Below, in pieces: positions 17,200 through 25,627 of a stretch of DNA of 64,000 nucleotides. A program made the position numbers and the translations under genes. Source of the stretch: an uncultured Eubacteriales bacterium (GTDB taxonomy: Bacteria > Bacillota > Clostridia > Oscillospirales > Acutalibacteraceae); NCBI GenBank assembly GCA_934463265.1, contig CAKSIU010000001.1, positions 124,001 to 188,000 of the forward strand, read 5' to 3'. Numbering within the stretch: position 1 is the stretch's first letter; every line of letters begins with the position of its first letter. The notes under the pieces were generated by a model. That model had not been told where the DNA came from. It worked only from the letters and a program-made list of their open reading frames with translations, and did not search any database.

Positions 17200-17236
17200 A
17201 ATAGGATAAAAAAGTAAAATAAAGGATGTGATTAAA

Positions 17237-18037
17237 TTGCTGAAAGTAAAATTAATTTCTTATACGAGCAAGCCAGAAAAATTAATAGCGTGCGCGGCAA
17301 AACTCTGCTATTCATCGGTGGGCGCGGAGGAAATTCAGCAGAATTTAACCGACGAAAAAGTAAGTAATTTTGTAAATATGCTGGCAGAAATAGGTCACGA
17401 AAGCCCTATTGAACACGTTACGTTTACTTTTGCAATCGAGGGCGTTTCGCGCTCTTTGCTTGCGCAGCTCACGAGGCACAGAATCGCTTCATACAGCGTT
17501 CAAAGTCAGAGATACGTGAGAACCGACGAGTTTGAATTCGTTTTGCCGCCGGAAATTTCGGAAATAGACGAGGCAAAAGAGGAATTTTTGCGTGCAATAA
17601 GTGAAGATATGCGGCATTATGAGAGGCTGACGCAGATTTTAAAGAAAAAGCACAAAGAAAATTTAATAAATAGCGGCAAAGAGGAGAAAATCGCTGACAA
17701 ACTGGCCGAAAAAAAGGCGATTGAAGATGCACGATATGTGTTGCCAAACGCCTGCGAAACAAAGCTGATTTGCACGTTTAATGCGCGCAGCTTGCTGAAT
17801 TTTTTTGAGCACCGCTGTTGCAATCGAGCGCAGTGGGAAATTCGTCAGCTTGCGACAGAAATGTTACGGTTAGTTTCGAAAGTGGCGCCGAATATCTTCA
17901 AAAAAGCCGGCCCGCCGTGTCTTAACGGGATTTGTCCGGAGGGAAAAATGTCTTGCGGAGAGCAAACCAAGGTTAAAAAATATTTTTCTGAGATAAAAGG
18001 AGAAGTTGTATGTCCAAAGGAAAATTTGCCGTTATAG
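17237..18037 (+). CDS. thyX: FAD-dependent thymidylate synthase
   Basis: ThyX makes dTMP from dUMP using methylene-THF and reduced FAD. The family signature RHRxxSxxxxSxR is present as RHRIASYSVQSQR (about residues 80-92), and ESPIEHVTFTF precedes it. The 266-residue length is slightly long for the family, with a Cys-rich C-terminal tail (CLNGICPEGKMSCGE). I chose TTG 17237, because GTG 17228 sits only two bases after the AAAGG site. It overlaps tmk by 28 bases, pairing dTMP synthesis with its phosphorylation. Confidence 0.94.
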   Translation: MLKVKLISYTSKPEKLIACAAKLCYSSVGAEEIQQNLTDEKVSNFVNMLAEIGHESPIEHVTFTFAIEGVSRSLLAQLTRHRIASYSVQSQRYVRTDEFEFVLPPEISEIDEAKEEFLRAISEDMRHYERLTQILKKKHKENLINSGKEEKIADKLAEKKAIEDARYVLPNACETKLICTFNARSLLNFFEHRCCNRAQWEIRQLATEMLRLVSKVAPNIFKKAGPPCLNGICPEGKMSCGEQTKVKKYFSEIKGEVVCPKENLPL

Positions 18038-18678
18038 AGGGCTTGGACGGCAGCGGCAAGGCGACTCAAACGGAATTAATTTGTGAAAAATTGACAAAAA
18101 GAAATAAAAAATTCTGCAAGCTTAGCTTCCCGGATTATAATGAGCCGTCGTCTGCTCTGGTGAAAATGTACATGAATTCGGAGTTTGGCAGTTCCCCCGA
18201 TGACGTGAATGTTTATGCGGCGTCGTCATTTTATGCGGTGGATAGATATGCCAGCTATAAGAAATTTTGGAAAAATAAGTATGAAAATGGACAGCTTATA
18301 ATTGCGGACAGATATACCACGTCGAATGAGATATATCAGCTTTGCCGGCTGGGAAAATCGCGGTGGGATGTGTATCTTGACTGGCTTGAGGACTACGAAT
18401 ACAGCAAGTTGGGGCTACCAAAGCCGGATTTGGTTATTTACCTCGATATGCCGGTTGATGTTTCTCAGAAACTGATGCAAAATCGTTACAACGGCGATGT
18501 ATCAAAGAAAGATTTGTATGAAAAGAATGTTGAGTTTTTAAAAAAATGCCGTGCAACTGCGATGTACACCGCGAAAAAATTTGACTGGAAAGTTATTCCG
18601 TGCAGCGAAAATGGTGCTCCAAAGCCTATTGACGAAATAAATCATTTATTGGAGATTTTAATAGAGCCTTTAATTTGA
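18010..18678 (+). CDS. tmk: Thymidylate kinase-like dNMP kinase
   Basis: A 222-residue P-loop kinase with GLDGSGKATQ at residues 11-20, the ADRYTTSN (DR) motif near 98 and a C-terminal lid region. It fits thymidylate kinase, which converts dTMP to dTDP, and the overlap with thyX supports that role. The sequence is somewhat divergent from the standard about-205-residue Tmk: the lid is Lys/Tyr-rich, and an aromatic-rich insertion near residues 70-100 resembles a clostridial subfamily often annotated as dNMP or thymidylate kinase. The start has an AAAAGGAGAAG site. Confidence 0.85.
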   Translation: MSKGKFAVIEGLDGSGKATQTELICEKLTKRNKKFCKLSFPDYNEPSSALVKMYMNSEFGSSPDDVNVYAASSFYAVDRYASYKKFWKNKYENGQLIIADRYTTSNEIYQLCRLGKSRWDVYLDWLEDYEYSKLGLPKPDLVIYLDMPVDVSQKLMQNRYNGDVSKKDLYEKNVEFLKKCRATAMYTAKKFDWKVIPCSENGAPKPIDEINHLLEILIEPLI

Positions 18679-18715
18679 ACCGTTTAAACTGCGCGGAAAA
18701 GGAAGGAGCATAGAA

Positions 18716-20023
18716 ATGAGCGACGACAAAGATTTTGATTTGAGTGGCAGAAAAAAGAAAATTGAGGATTTTGAGGTAAAAATAGAGGATACATACGGCG
18801 AGCAGGAACCGATGGAAGACCTCATGAGTTATAGTCAAAGTGAGCGAAAAATGGCCAATATGCACGCAAAAAGAGAGCCTAAAAAAGTTAGGAGAATCAA
18901 GAAGTCTGCGAAAAATGAAAGATTTTTTAAGCGAATTTGGATTGGAATGATTTTGTCAGTTTGCCTGATGCTGGGGCAATTTGTAATTTTTGGAACACTG
19001 GATATGCTTGCGATTACAAGAGAAGATGTAATTTTAAAAGTTGAAATTCCAAAAGGTGCCAGAAAAAGCGAAATAGTAGACATTTTGCACGAAAAAGGTG
19101 TAATAAATCAGCCAACATTCTTTAAACTGTATTTGTTTTTAACAAAAGGCGCGCAAAAATTTATTCCCGGCACATTTGAAGTAAAGACGAATATGGATTA
19201 TGAAGCGATTGTCAACTATCTGCAGTCGAACGCAAACCGCTTGGATTCGGATATAATCGACGTGACGATACCAGAGGGAAAAAACGTGATGGAAATAGCA
19301 GGAATTCTTGAAAATAACGAAATTTGTTCAGCGGATGAGTTCATGAATGCCTGCAAATCCGGCGATTTTGACAAGCAGTATGATTTTTTGAAGGATAGAA
19401 AATCTTCTGATGTGGAGTTCAAGCTGGAGGGGTATTTATATCCGGATACCTATAGTTTTTATAAAAATGTTGAGCCAAAAACGGTAATAAAGAAATTTTT
19501 GAACAATTTCAACAATAAAACTTCGAAAAAACTTCTGACTGACGAAGCAAATGAGAAAGTTAGCGTGAAAACTTTGGCAGAAAGAAAGTCAATGTCGCTT
19601 GAGGATGTTATGATTTTTGCGTCGCTGATTCAGTCGGAAGCCTCAAACGAGGCGGATATGTTGGGAATTGCATCGGTAATAGAAAATAGATTGAGTACGT
19701 TAAAAAATGGAGGACTTTCACCTTTTGGAGATGCGATAAATGGCTGTCTGGCGCTGGATTCGACTATTTGGTATCCGTACAGAAGCAAAGACAAAGTTCC
19801 GCAGAGTATTCGAGAGGATTATCAAAGTTCCTACGACACGTACAAATTCAAAGGTTTGCCAAAAGGTGCCATTTGCAATCCGGGCATGACTTCGATTGAA
19901 GCAGTTCTCAATCACAAGCCGACGCAGTATTATTTTTATTGTCACAGCAAGGACGGCAAGACTTTTTATGCGAAAACTTTTTCTGAGCACAACGTTAATT
20001 TGAAAAAAGCTGGACTTGCATAA
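18716..20023 (+). CDS. mltG: Endolytic transglycosylase MltG (YceG-like)
   Basis: MltG cuts nascent glycan strands and is thought to end chain elongation. The 435-residue protein has a charged cytoplasmic N-terminus (about 75 residues), one membrane helix (about 76-98), a LysM-like region and the YceG catalytic domain. The catalytic Glu lies in the ASLIQSEASNEADM segment, where most relatives have an EKE pattern. VIENRL and LDSTIWYP follow as expected, and the C-terminal YYFYCHSKDGKTFYAKTFSEH is conserved. It has a GGAAGGAG site and probably belongs to the thyX-tmk transcription unit. Confidence 0.93.
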   Translation: MSDDKDFDLSGRKKKIEDFEVKIEDTYGEQEPMEDLMSYSQSERKMANMHAKREPKKVRRIKKSAKNERFFKRIWIGMILSVCLMLGQFVIFGTLDMLAITREDVILKVEIPKGARKSEIVDILHEKGVINQPTFFKLYLFLTKGAQKFIPGTFEVKTNMDYEAIVNYLQSNANRLDSDIIDVTIPEGKNVMEIAGILENNEICSADEFMNACKSGDFDKQYDFLKDRKSSDVEFKLEGYLYPDTYSFYKNVEPKTVIKKFLNNFNNKTSKKLLTDEANEKVSVKTLAERKSMSLEDVMIFASLIQSEASNEADMLGIASVIENRLSTLKNGGLSPFGDAINGCLALDSTIWYPYRSKDKVPQSIREDYQSSYDTYKFKGLPKGAICNPGMTSIEAVLNHKPTQYYFYCHSKDGKTFYAKTFSEHNVNLKKAGLA

Positions 20024-20047
20024 ATTTTTTGAGAAAAGAGGATAGTT

Positions 20048-21265
20048 TTGGAAGAAATTTTTTATAAAAAACCAGGAATTTTATCTCCGGCCGGAGACAT
20101 GGAGCGACTACAGACAGCGGTAAGCTTCGGTGCAGACGCGGTTTATTTGGCGGGGCAGGAGTTTGGCATGAGAACGTCGCCGAACAATTTTACGCAGGAA
20201 GAACTTGTAAAAGCGGTGAAATTTGCGCATGAAAACGGTGTTAAAGTTTATTTGACGTGCAATACTTTGCCGCGAAATGACGAGGTAGACAGATTGCCGG
20301 AATTTATTCAAAGCGCAGCCAATGCCGGAATAGACGCGTTTATCGTGGCCGACGTTGGAGTTTTGCAGTTGGTAAAAAAATATGCGCCGAATGTGGACGT
20401 GCACATTTCGACGCAGGCTGGCGTAGTTAATTTTTTGACGGCGAGAACTTTTTATGAATTAGGCGCAAAGCGAGTAGTATTGGCGCGCGAGCTGACACTT
20501 GATGACATTTCGACGATTAGGGCAAAAACTGATAAAAATCTGGAACTGGAAGTTTTTGTTCATGGCTCGATGTGCGTGTCATTTTCTGGAAGATGCTTGC
20601 TTTCGAGCTATTTAACAAGCAGAGATGCCAACCGCGGCGATTGTGCACAGCCTTGCCGGTGGAAATATAATTTGGTGGAAGAAAATCGACCGGGACAATT
20701 TTTTCCTGTTTTTGAGGAAAATGGAGGCACATACTTTTTAAATTCCCGCGACCTTTGCATGATAAATCACATTCCAGAAGTTGTAAAAGCCGGTGCGACA
20801 AGCTTAAAAATTGAAGGCCGGGCAAAATCGGCATATTATGTGGCTGTAACGACGAATGCTTATCGGCACGCGCTGGATTTATTTTTAAAAAACAAACCGC
20901 TTGAACCGTGGATTAGCGAAGAACTTGAAAAAATCAGTCACAGAGAGTACAATACTGGTTTCTTTTTTGGCAGCGAGCCTGGACAAGTTTACTCTAACGG
21001 TGGGTACATCCGAAATTACGATGTTGTTGCGGTTTGTGAGGCATACAAAGACGATGTTATAGAGATTTCGCAGCGGAATAAATTTTTCAAAGGCGACACT
21101 CTTGACGTTTTGCATCCCGGTGGTAAGCCATTTGATTTAAAAGTGGAGAAAATTTTCGATGAATGGGGCAATGAGGTTGAATCTACGCCTCATGCGATGC
21201 AGAAATTATTTATTCCGACAGAGAAAAAAGTTTTGCCTGGAGCGTATCTGCGGAAAGCTAGATGA
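20048..21265 (+). CDS. U32 family peptidase (TrhP/RlhA-like)
   Basis: A 405-residue protein of the peptidase U32 family: N-terminal ILSPAGDMERLQTAVSFGAD, then a TIM-barrel core with EVFVHGSMCVSFSGRC and the Cys cluster in GDCAQPCRW. The U32 signature E-x-F-x-H-G-[AS]-x-C is intact. Bacterial members such as TrhP and RlhA take part in tRNA or rRNA hydroxylation, and many Firmicute copies have no tested role. A C-terminal beta-barrel domain covers about residues 320-405. It starts with TTG after AGAGGATAG, 24 bases after mltG. Confidence 0.88.
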   Translation: MEEIFYKKPGILSPAGDMERLQTAVSFGADAVYLAGQEFGMRTSPNNFTQEELVKAVKFAHENGVKVYLTCNTLPRNDEVDRLPEFIQSAANAGIDAFIVADVGVLQLVKKYAPNVDVHISTQAGVVNFLTARTFYELGAKRVVLARELTLDDISTIRAKTDKNLELEVFVHGSMCVSFSGRCLLSSYLTSRDANRGDCAQPCRWKYNLVEENRPGQFFPVFEENGGTYFLNSRDLCMINHIPEVVKAGATSLKIEGRAKSAYYVAVTTNAYRHALDLFLKNKPLEPWISEELEKISHREYNTGFFFGSEPGQVYSNGGYIRNYDVVAVCEAYKDDVIEISQRNKFFKGDTLDVLHPGGKPFDLKVEKIFDEWGNEVESTPHAMQKLFIPTEKKVLPGAYLRKAR

Positions 21266-21306
21266 ATTTTGATTTATAGTTTATTTTAAAAGAGTTAGTT
21301 TTTCAG

Positions 21307-21343
21307 CTTGACTATTATTTTTTTTTGCGGTATAATAGTCAAG
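21307..21343 (+). promoter_or_regulatory. Consensus promoter of tRNA-Ser inside a perfect dyad
   Basis: TTGACT (21308-21313), a 17-base spacer and TATAAT (21331-21336) form a near-consensus SigA promoter. The same stretch contains a perfect 12-base inverted repeat, CTTGACTATTAT (21307-21318) and ATAATAGTCAAG (21332-21343), so the dyad covers both promoter hexamers. Confidence 0.85.
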
Positions 21344-21351
21344 TTACATTT

Positions 21352-21444
21352 GGAGAGGTGTCCGAGTTGGCCGAAGGAGCACGACTGGAAATCGTGTAAA
21401 CCGTTAAAGCGGTTTCTGGGGTTCGAATCCCCATCTCTCCGCCA
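21352..21444 (+). tRNA. tRNA-Ser (anticodon GGA)
   Basis: A complete class II tRNA with encoded CCA at 21442-21444. The acceptor stem GGAGAGG pairs with TCTCTCC through one G-T. The anticodon arm ACGACTGGAAATCGT carries GGA for serine UCC/UCU. A long variable arm follows (CCGTTAAAGCGG), and the T arm contains GGTTCGAATCC. A strong promoter lies directly upstream. No terminator hairpin is visible before the next gene, so read-through into the GT8 gene is possible. Confidence 0.97.
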
Positions 21445-21477
21445 AAATAAAAGATTTTTAATAGGTGACGTTGTCGT

Positions 21478-22446
21478 ATGAGAAAATTGTATAAGAAAAA
21501 GTTCTGGATTATAACAGCGCTGTGTGTTTCAATTTTGTTTGTAGGAGCGGCAGCTCTTTTTTTTGATAAGAAAACAAAGTTAGAGGAATCAGAAAAAATT
21601 ATTCCGATTGCAATGGCGGCTGATAATAATTATACTTACCCCACGATAGTTTCATTCACTTCGCTTATGATGAACGCGAAAAACAATACTCATTATGACG
21701 TTCATATTATGATTCCGGGCGATTTTTCAGAAGAAAATAAGCAAAAGTTGTTGAGCTTGCAAGAAAAATTTAATAATAGGTGCAAAATTAATTTAATTGA
21801 TATGCAGGACCGATACAAAAATGCTTATGACAAAGGACACATAACTACACCAACTTATTACCGGCTCTCCCTGTCGTCGCTGTTGCCGGATTTAAATAAA
21901 TTAATCTGGTTGGATGGAGACACGCTAATCTTTGAAGATTTAGAACAAATGCTCAACATAGATATGGATAATTTTTATTATAAAGGCTTTTTAGACAACA
22001 ACGTGGATGGCCTTGAAGAATTTGGAATAAAAGATGACCATTACATATGTGCTGGAGTTTTGCTAGTAAATCTTGAAAAATTACGGCAAGACGATGTGGA
22101 ACCAAAATTTGAAAAATTTATATCTGAAAATAATGACAGATTACAACAGCATGACCAGACTGTAATAAATGCGGTGTGCTACAAAAATATAGGAGTTTTG
22201 CCGGCAAAGTATGGGGTATTTAACTTTTCAAACGAAAAAACTGCAAAAGATTATGCCAATATTTTAAAAGCAACCAATAAATACACAGAAAAAGAAATGG
22301 AAAAAGCCTTTAAGCAACCAGCTATATTGCATTATGTTAGTAAGCCGTGGGGCGAATATGAAGTTAATCGAAAAGCTTTGTGGTGGGAGTATGCCGCTAA
22401 AACAGACTATTTTGATGAAATAAAGGCACATTATGGGGTAGCTTAG
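21478..22446 (+). CDS. Glycosyltransferase family 8 protein with N-terminal membrane anchor
   Basis: A 322-residue protein with a positively charged N-terminus and one hydrophobic segment (about residues 10-28), followed by a GT8 (LgtC-like) domain. It shows PIAMAADNNYTYP at the nucleotide-sugar site, the metal-binding D-x-D in WLDGDTL (residues 146-148) and a C-terminal ILHYVSKPW. GT8 enzymes transfer hexoses from UDP-sugars. The charge pattern predicts N-in/C-out, which would place the enzyme outside the cytoplasm, or else the segment is cleaved. The ATG lies 34 bases after the tRNA-Ser CCA end. Acceptor unknown. Confidence 0.85.
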   Translation: MRKLYKKKFWIITALCVSILFVGAAALFFDKKTKLEESEKIIPIAMAADNNYTYPTIVSFTSLMMNAKNNTHYDVHIMIPGDFSEENKQKLLSLQEKFNNRCKINLIDMQDRYKNAYDKGHITTPTYYRLSLSSLLPDLNKLIWLDGDTLIFEDLEQMLNIDMDNFYYKGFLDNNVDGLEEFGIKDDHYICAGVLLVNLEKLRQDDVEPKFEKFISENNDRLQQHDQTVINAVCYKNIGVLPAKYGVFNFSNEKTAKDYANILKATNKYTEKEMEKAFKQPAILHYVSKPWGEYEVNRKALWWEYAAKTDYFDEIKAHYGVA

Positions 22447-22460
22447 AAATTTTATACTGA

Positions 22461-22500
22461 AAACCGACTTAATTTTCTAAGTCGGTTTGAATTTTATTTT
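22461..22500 (+). terminator. Intrinsic terminator after the GT8 gene
   Basis: AAACCGACTTA (22461-22471) pairs perfectly with TAAGTCGGTTT (22477-22487) around a short loop, followed by a T-rich stretch. It begins 14 bases after the GT8 stop. Confidence 0.85.
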
Positions 22501-22522
22501 GACGATTAAACAGGGGAATGCT

Positions 22523-23476
22523 ATGAAAAAAGACGAATTATACTGTTATCCAATGAAAATGCGGCCCGTTTTTAAGGAATATATTTGGGGCGGAGAAAAA
22601 TTAAAGCGTTTCAATAAAAAAAGTGAGAGTGCTGTAATAGCCGAAAGTTGGGAAATTTCCTGCAATGAAGCGGGTTTAACAAAAATTGACAATGGGGTTT
22701 ATGAGGGGCAGACCTTAAAAGATGTTATCGAAGCGTCAAGAAAGGATTTTTTAGGAGAAAATTTTGCCGAATTAGAAAAATTTCCTTTGCTCGTCAAACT
22801 TATAGATGCCAATAAAGACTTATCGGTGCAGGTTCATCCCTCGAAATTGACTGCTAACGAGGCAAGCAGTGAGTTTCCAAAATCTGAGTTGTGGTACATC
22901 ATCGATTGCGAGCCGGATTCTTATATTTATTATGGCTTTAAAAAAGATATTTCTAAAGAAGAATTTACACGCAGTGTGCAGAAAAAAACTATTTGCGAGC
23001 TTTTGAACAAAGTAAACGTGCAAAAAGGTGAATCTTATTACATTCCCGCAGGCACGATACACGCGCTGGGCAAAGGCATTTTAGTGGCGGAAATTCAACA
23101 AAATTCCAACACGACTTTCAGAGTTTATGATTATGACCGAAGAGATTCCGCGGGCAATTTGAGAGAACTGCATATTGAACGTGCGAAAGATGTGTTAAAT
23201 TTTAGTAAAACGGCTTCAGAAAAGCTTTTAAAAGAGAATTTTTCTAGCTTTGAATGCGATTATTTTAAAGTGAAAAAGGAGATAATCCGCAAAGAAAAGA
23301 ATATTTCAAATGCCAAAAAAACTTTTCAAATTGTTCAGTTTATTTCCGGTAGTGGAAAAATTTTCTATAAAGATTATGTTTACAATTGCAATTTGGGAGA
23401 CACATTTTTTATTCCGGCAAAAGTCGAAAAATACACGATAAAAGGCGATTGTGAATTATTAATCACGAAAATTTAG
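22523..23476 (+). CDS. manA: Mannose-6-phosphate isomerase, class I
   Basis: A 317-residue zinc-dependent cupin enzyme that interconverts mannose 6-phosphate and fructose 6-phosphate. The zinc ligands appear in LSVQVHPS and in YIPAGTIHALGKG. The N-terminal EYIWGGEKL motif and the short Firmicute length agree with ManA/Pmi. ATG 22523 follows CAGGGGAATG; an in-frame ATG at 22487 lies inside the preceding terminator. It stands alone between a terminator and the topoisomerase operon. Confidence 0.93.
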   Translation: MKKDELYCYPMKMRPVFKEYIWGGEKLKRFNKKSESAVIAESWEISCNEAGLTKIDNGVYEGQTLKDVIEASRKDFLGENFAELEKFPLLVKLIDANKDLSVQVHPSKLTANEASSEFPKSELWYIIDCEPDSYIYYGFKKDISKEEFTRSVQKKTICELLNKVNVQKGESYYIPAGTIHALGKGILVAEIQQNSNTTFRVYDYDRRDSAGNLRELHIERAKDVLNFSKTASEKLLKENFSSFECDYFKVKKEIIRKEKNISNAKKTFQIVQFISGSGKIFYKDYVYNCNLGDTFFIPAKVEKYTIKGDCELLITKI

Positions 23477-23546
23477 CATATTTTAACAGATTAACGATAG
23501 ATTTCTTTTAAATTTAAAGGAATCTTCATTTATTTTTCATTCAAAC

Positions 23547-23576
23547 TTGACAATACTTAAACTTTTGCGTTACGAT
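23547..23576 (+). promoter_or_regulatory. SigA-type promoter for the parE/parC-like operon
   Basis: TTGACA (23547-23552) with an 18-base spacer to TACGAT (23571-23576). Transcription would start about 25 bases ahead of the parE-like ATG at 23610. Confidence 0.6.
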
Positions 23577-23609
23577 TATAAATGCAACGTTGTCAAATGG
23601 AGGATAATT

Positions 23610-25592
23610 ATGGAATTAAAGGCTAAAACCTACGGAAATGAAAGCATTTCTTCGCTTAAGGGCGCGGACAGAGTGAGAAAACGTCCGGCGGTAATATTTG
23701 GTTCCGATGGGATAGAAGGCTGTCAACATTCGGCTTTTGAAATTTTATCAAACTCGATAGACGAGGCAAGAGAAGGCTTTGGCAGCGAGATAATTGTAAC
23801 TTTATTCGAAGATCATTCGATTGAAATAGAAGATTTTGGAAGAGGGATTCCAGTAGATTTTAACAAAAATGAAAATAAATTTAATTGGGAACTCATTTTC
23901 TGTGAGTTGTATGCAGGCGGAAAATATAACAATAATTCGGCGCAAAATTATGAATATTCGCTAGGCTTGAACGGGTTAGGCTTGTGCTCAACGCAGTATT
24001 CATCGGAGTATATGAACGTTGAGATAAAGCGCGACGGTTTTATTTATTCGCTGCATTTTGAAAAGGGAGAAAATATCGGCGGACTGAAAAAAGAGCCATA
24101 TAACAAAAAGGATACCGGCACGAAAATTCGTTGGAAGCCCGACTTTGAGGTATTTACGGACATCGACATAAAACCGGCGTACTTTTTGGACATAATAAAG
24201 CGTCAGGCCATAGTAAATGCGGGCCTGAAGTTCATTTTTAAGCGTCAAGTTGGAGAAAATTTTGAGATAACCGAATTTAACTACGAAAACGGTATAGTTG
24301 ACCATGTTAAGGAGTTGGTGGGCGAGGATTTTTTGACTCCGATACAGTTTTGGACGGGGGAGAAAAAGGTTAGAGACCGCGAGGACAAGCCATTTTACAA
24401 AACGAAAATAAATGTTGCGTTCGCGTTCTCAAATAAAGTGAGTTTGTCGGAATATTATCACAATTCCAGCTGGCTGGAGTATGGCGGAGCGCCGGAAAAG
24501 GCCGTAAAGAATGCTTTTGTGTATCAAATTGATGTCTACTTGAAGCAGAATGGCAAATACAACAAAAACGAGAGCAAAATAACTTTTGCCGACGTGGAAG
24601 ACTGTCTTGTGATAGTGGTTTCGTCGTTTTCAAACGTGACTTCTTACGAAAATCAGACAAAAAAATCCATAACGAACAAAGGCATTCAAGATGCGATGGT
24701 TGAGATGTTTCGGCATCAGTTGGAGGTTTATTTTATAGAAAATCCGCTCGACGCCGAAAAAATTGCCGCGCAAGTGCTTGTAAATAAGCGTAGCCGAGAG
24801 GATGCAGAAAAAACTAGGTTGAACATAAAAAAGAAGCTTACGAGCAACATGGACATAACCAGTCGAGTGGCTAAATTTGTGGATTGCAGAAGTCGGGACG
24901 TGAATGAGCGCGAGCTTTTTATAGTGGAGGGCGACTCCGCATTGGGCGCGTGTAAACAGGCGCGAGACCCGAATTTTCAGGCGATAATTCCGATACGCGG
25001 GAAAATTTTGAATTGCTTAAAAGCCGACTATAACAAGATTTTTAAAAGCGATATTATCACCGACCTTATAAAAGTTTTGGGTTGCGGAGTGCAGATTAAG
25101 GCTAAAGCGAACAAAGATTTGGCCTCGTTCGACATAAATCTTCTTCGGTGGAATAAAGTAATTTTGTGCACGGATGCTGACGTTGATGGATTTCAGATTC
25201 GAACGCTGTTGCTCACGATGATATACAGACTGACGCCGAATCTTATCGAGGAGGGCAAGGTTTTCATTGCTGAATCGCCGCTTTACGAGATAAACACAAA
25301 AGACGAGACTTATTTTGCGTATACGGAAAAGGAAAAAGATGATTTTATCGAGCAAATTGGGACAAAAAAGTTTACGATTCAGCGCTCGAAAGGATTAGGT
25401 GAAAACGAGCCGGATATGATGAATTTAACCACGATGAATCCGAAAACGCGCAGATTGATAAAAATTATGCCCGAGGACGCCGAAAAAACTGCGCATATGT
25501 TTGACGTTTTGCTGGGGGATAATATTGCCGGCAGAAAGGAATTTATTGTGGAAAACGGCCATTTGTACATCGATGCGGCAGACGTTAGCTGA
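23610..25592 (+). CDS. parE: Type IIA DNA topoisomerase subunit B (ParE/GyrB-like)
   Basis: The 660-residue ATPase subunit of a type IIA topoisomerase. The GHKL ATPase domain shows EILSNSIDEAREG, DFGRGIPV and GLNGLGLC. The TOPRIM domain shows EGDSALG and the DADVDG metal motif. It is followed directly by a GyrA/ParC-type gene, so the two form a tetramer. The divergent sequence and the partner's degenerate C-terminal domain favour topoisomerase IV over gyrase; true gyrAB would be elsewhere. ATG 23610 follows TGGAGGATA. Confidence 0.88.
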   Translation: MELKAKTYGNESISSLKGADRVRKRPAVIFGSDGIEGCQHSAFEILSNSIDEAREGFGSEIIVTLFEDHSIEIEDFGRGIPVDFNKNENKFNWELIFCELYAGGKYNNNSAQNYEYSLGLNGLGLCSTQYSSEYMNVEIKRDGFIYSLHFEKGENIGGLKKEPYNKKDTGTKIRWKPDFEVFTDIDIKPAYFLDIIKRQAIVNAGLKFIFKRQVGENFEITEFNYENGIVDHVKELVGEDFLTPIQFWTGEKKVRDREDKPFYKTKINVAFAFSNKVSLSEYYHNSSWLEYGGAPEKAVKNAFVYQIDVYLKQNGKYNKNESKITFADVEDCLVIVVSSFSNVTSYENQTKKSITNKGIQDAMVEMFRHQLEVYFIENPLDAEKIAAQVLVNKRSREDAEKTRLNIKKKLTSNMDITSRVAKFVDCRSRDVNERELFIVEGDSALGACKQARDPNFQAIIPIRGKILNCLKADYNKIFKSDIITDLIKVLGCGVQIKAKANKDLASFDINLLRWNKVILCTDADVDGFQIRTLLLTMIYRLTPNLIEEGKVFIAESPLYEINTKDETYFAYTEKEKDDFIEQIGTKKFTIQRSKGLGENEPDMMNLTTMNPKTRRLIKIMPEDAEKTAHMFDVLLGDNIAGRKEFIVENGHLYIDAADVS

Positions 25593-25627
25593 AAAAATTT
25601 ATTTAAAGTTTTTGGAGGTGAAAAATA

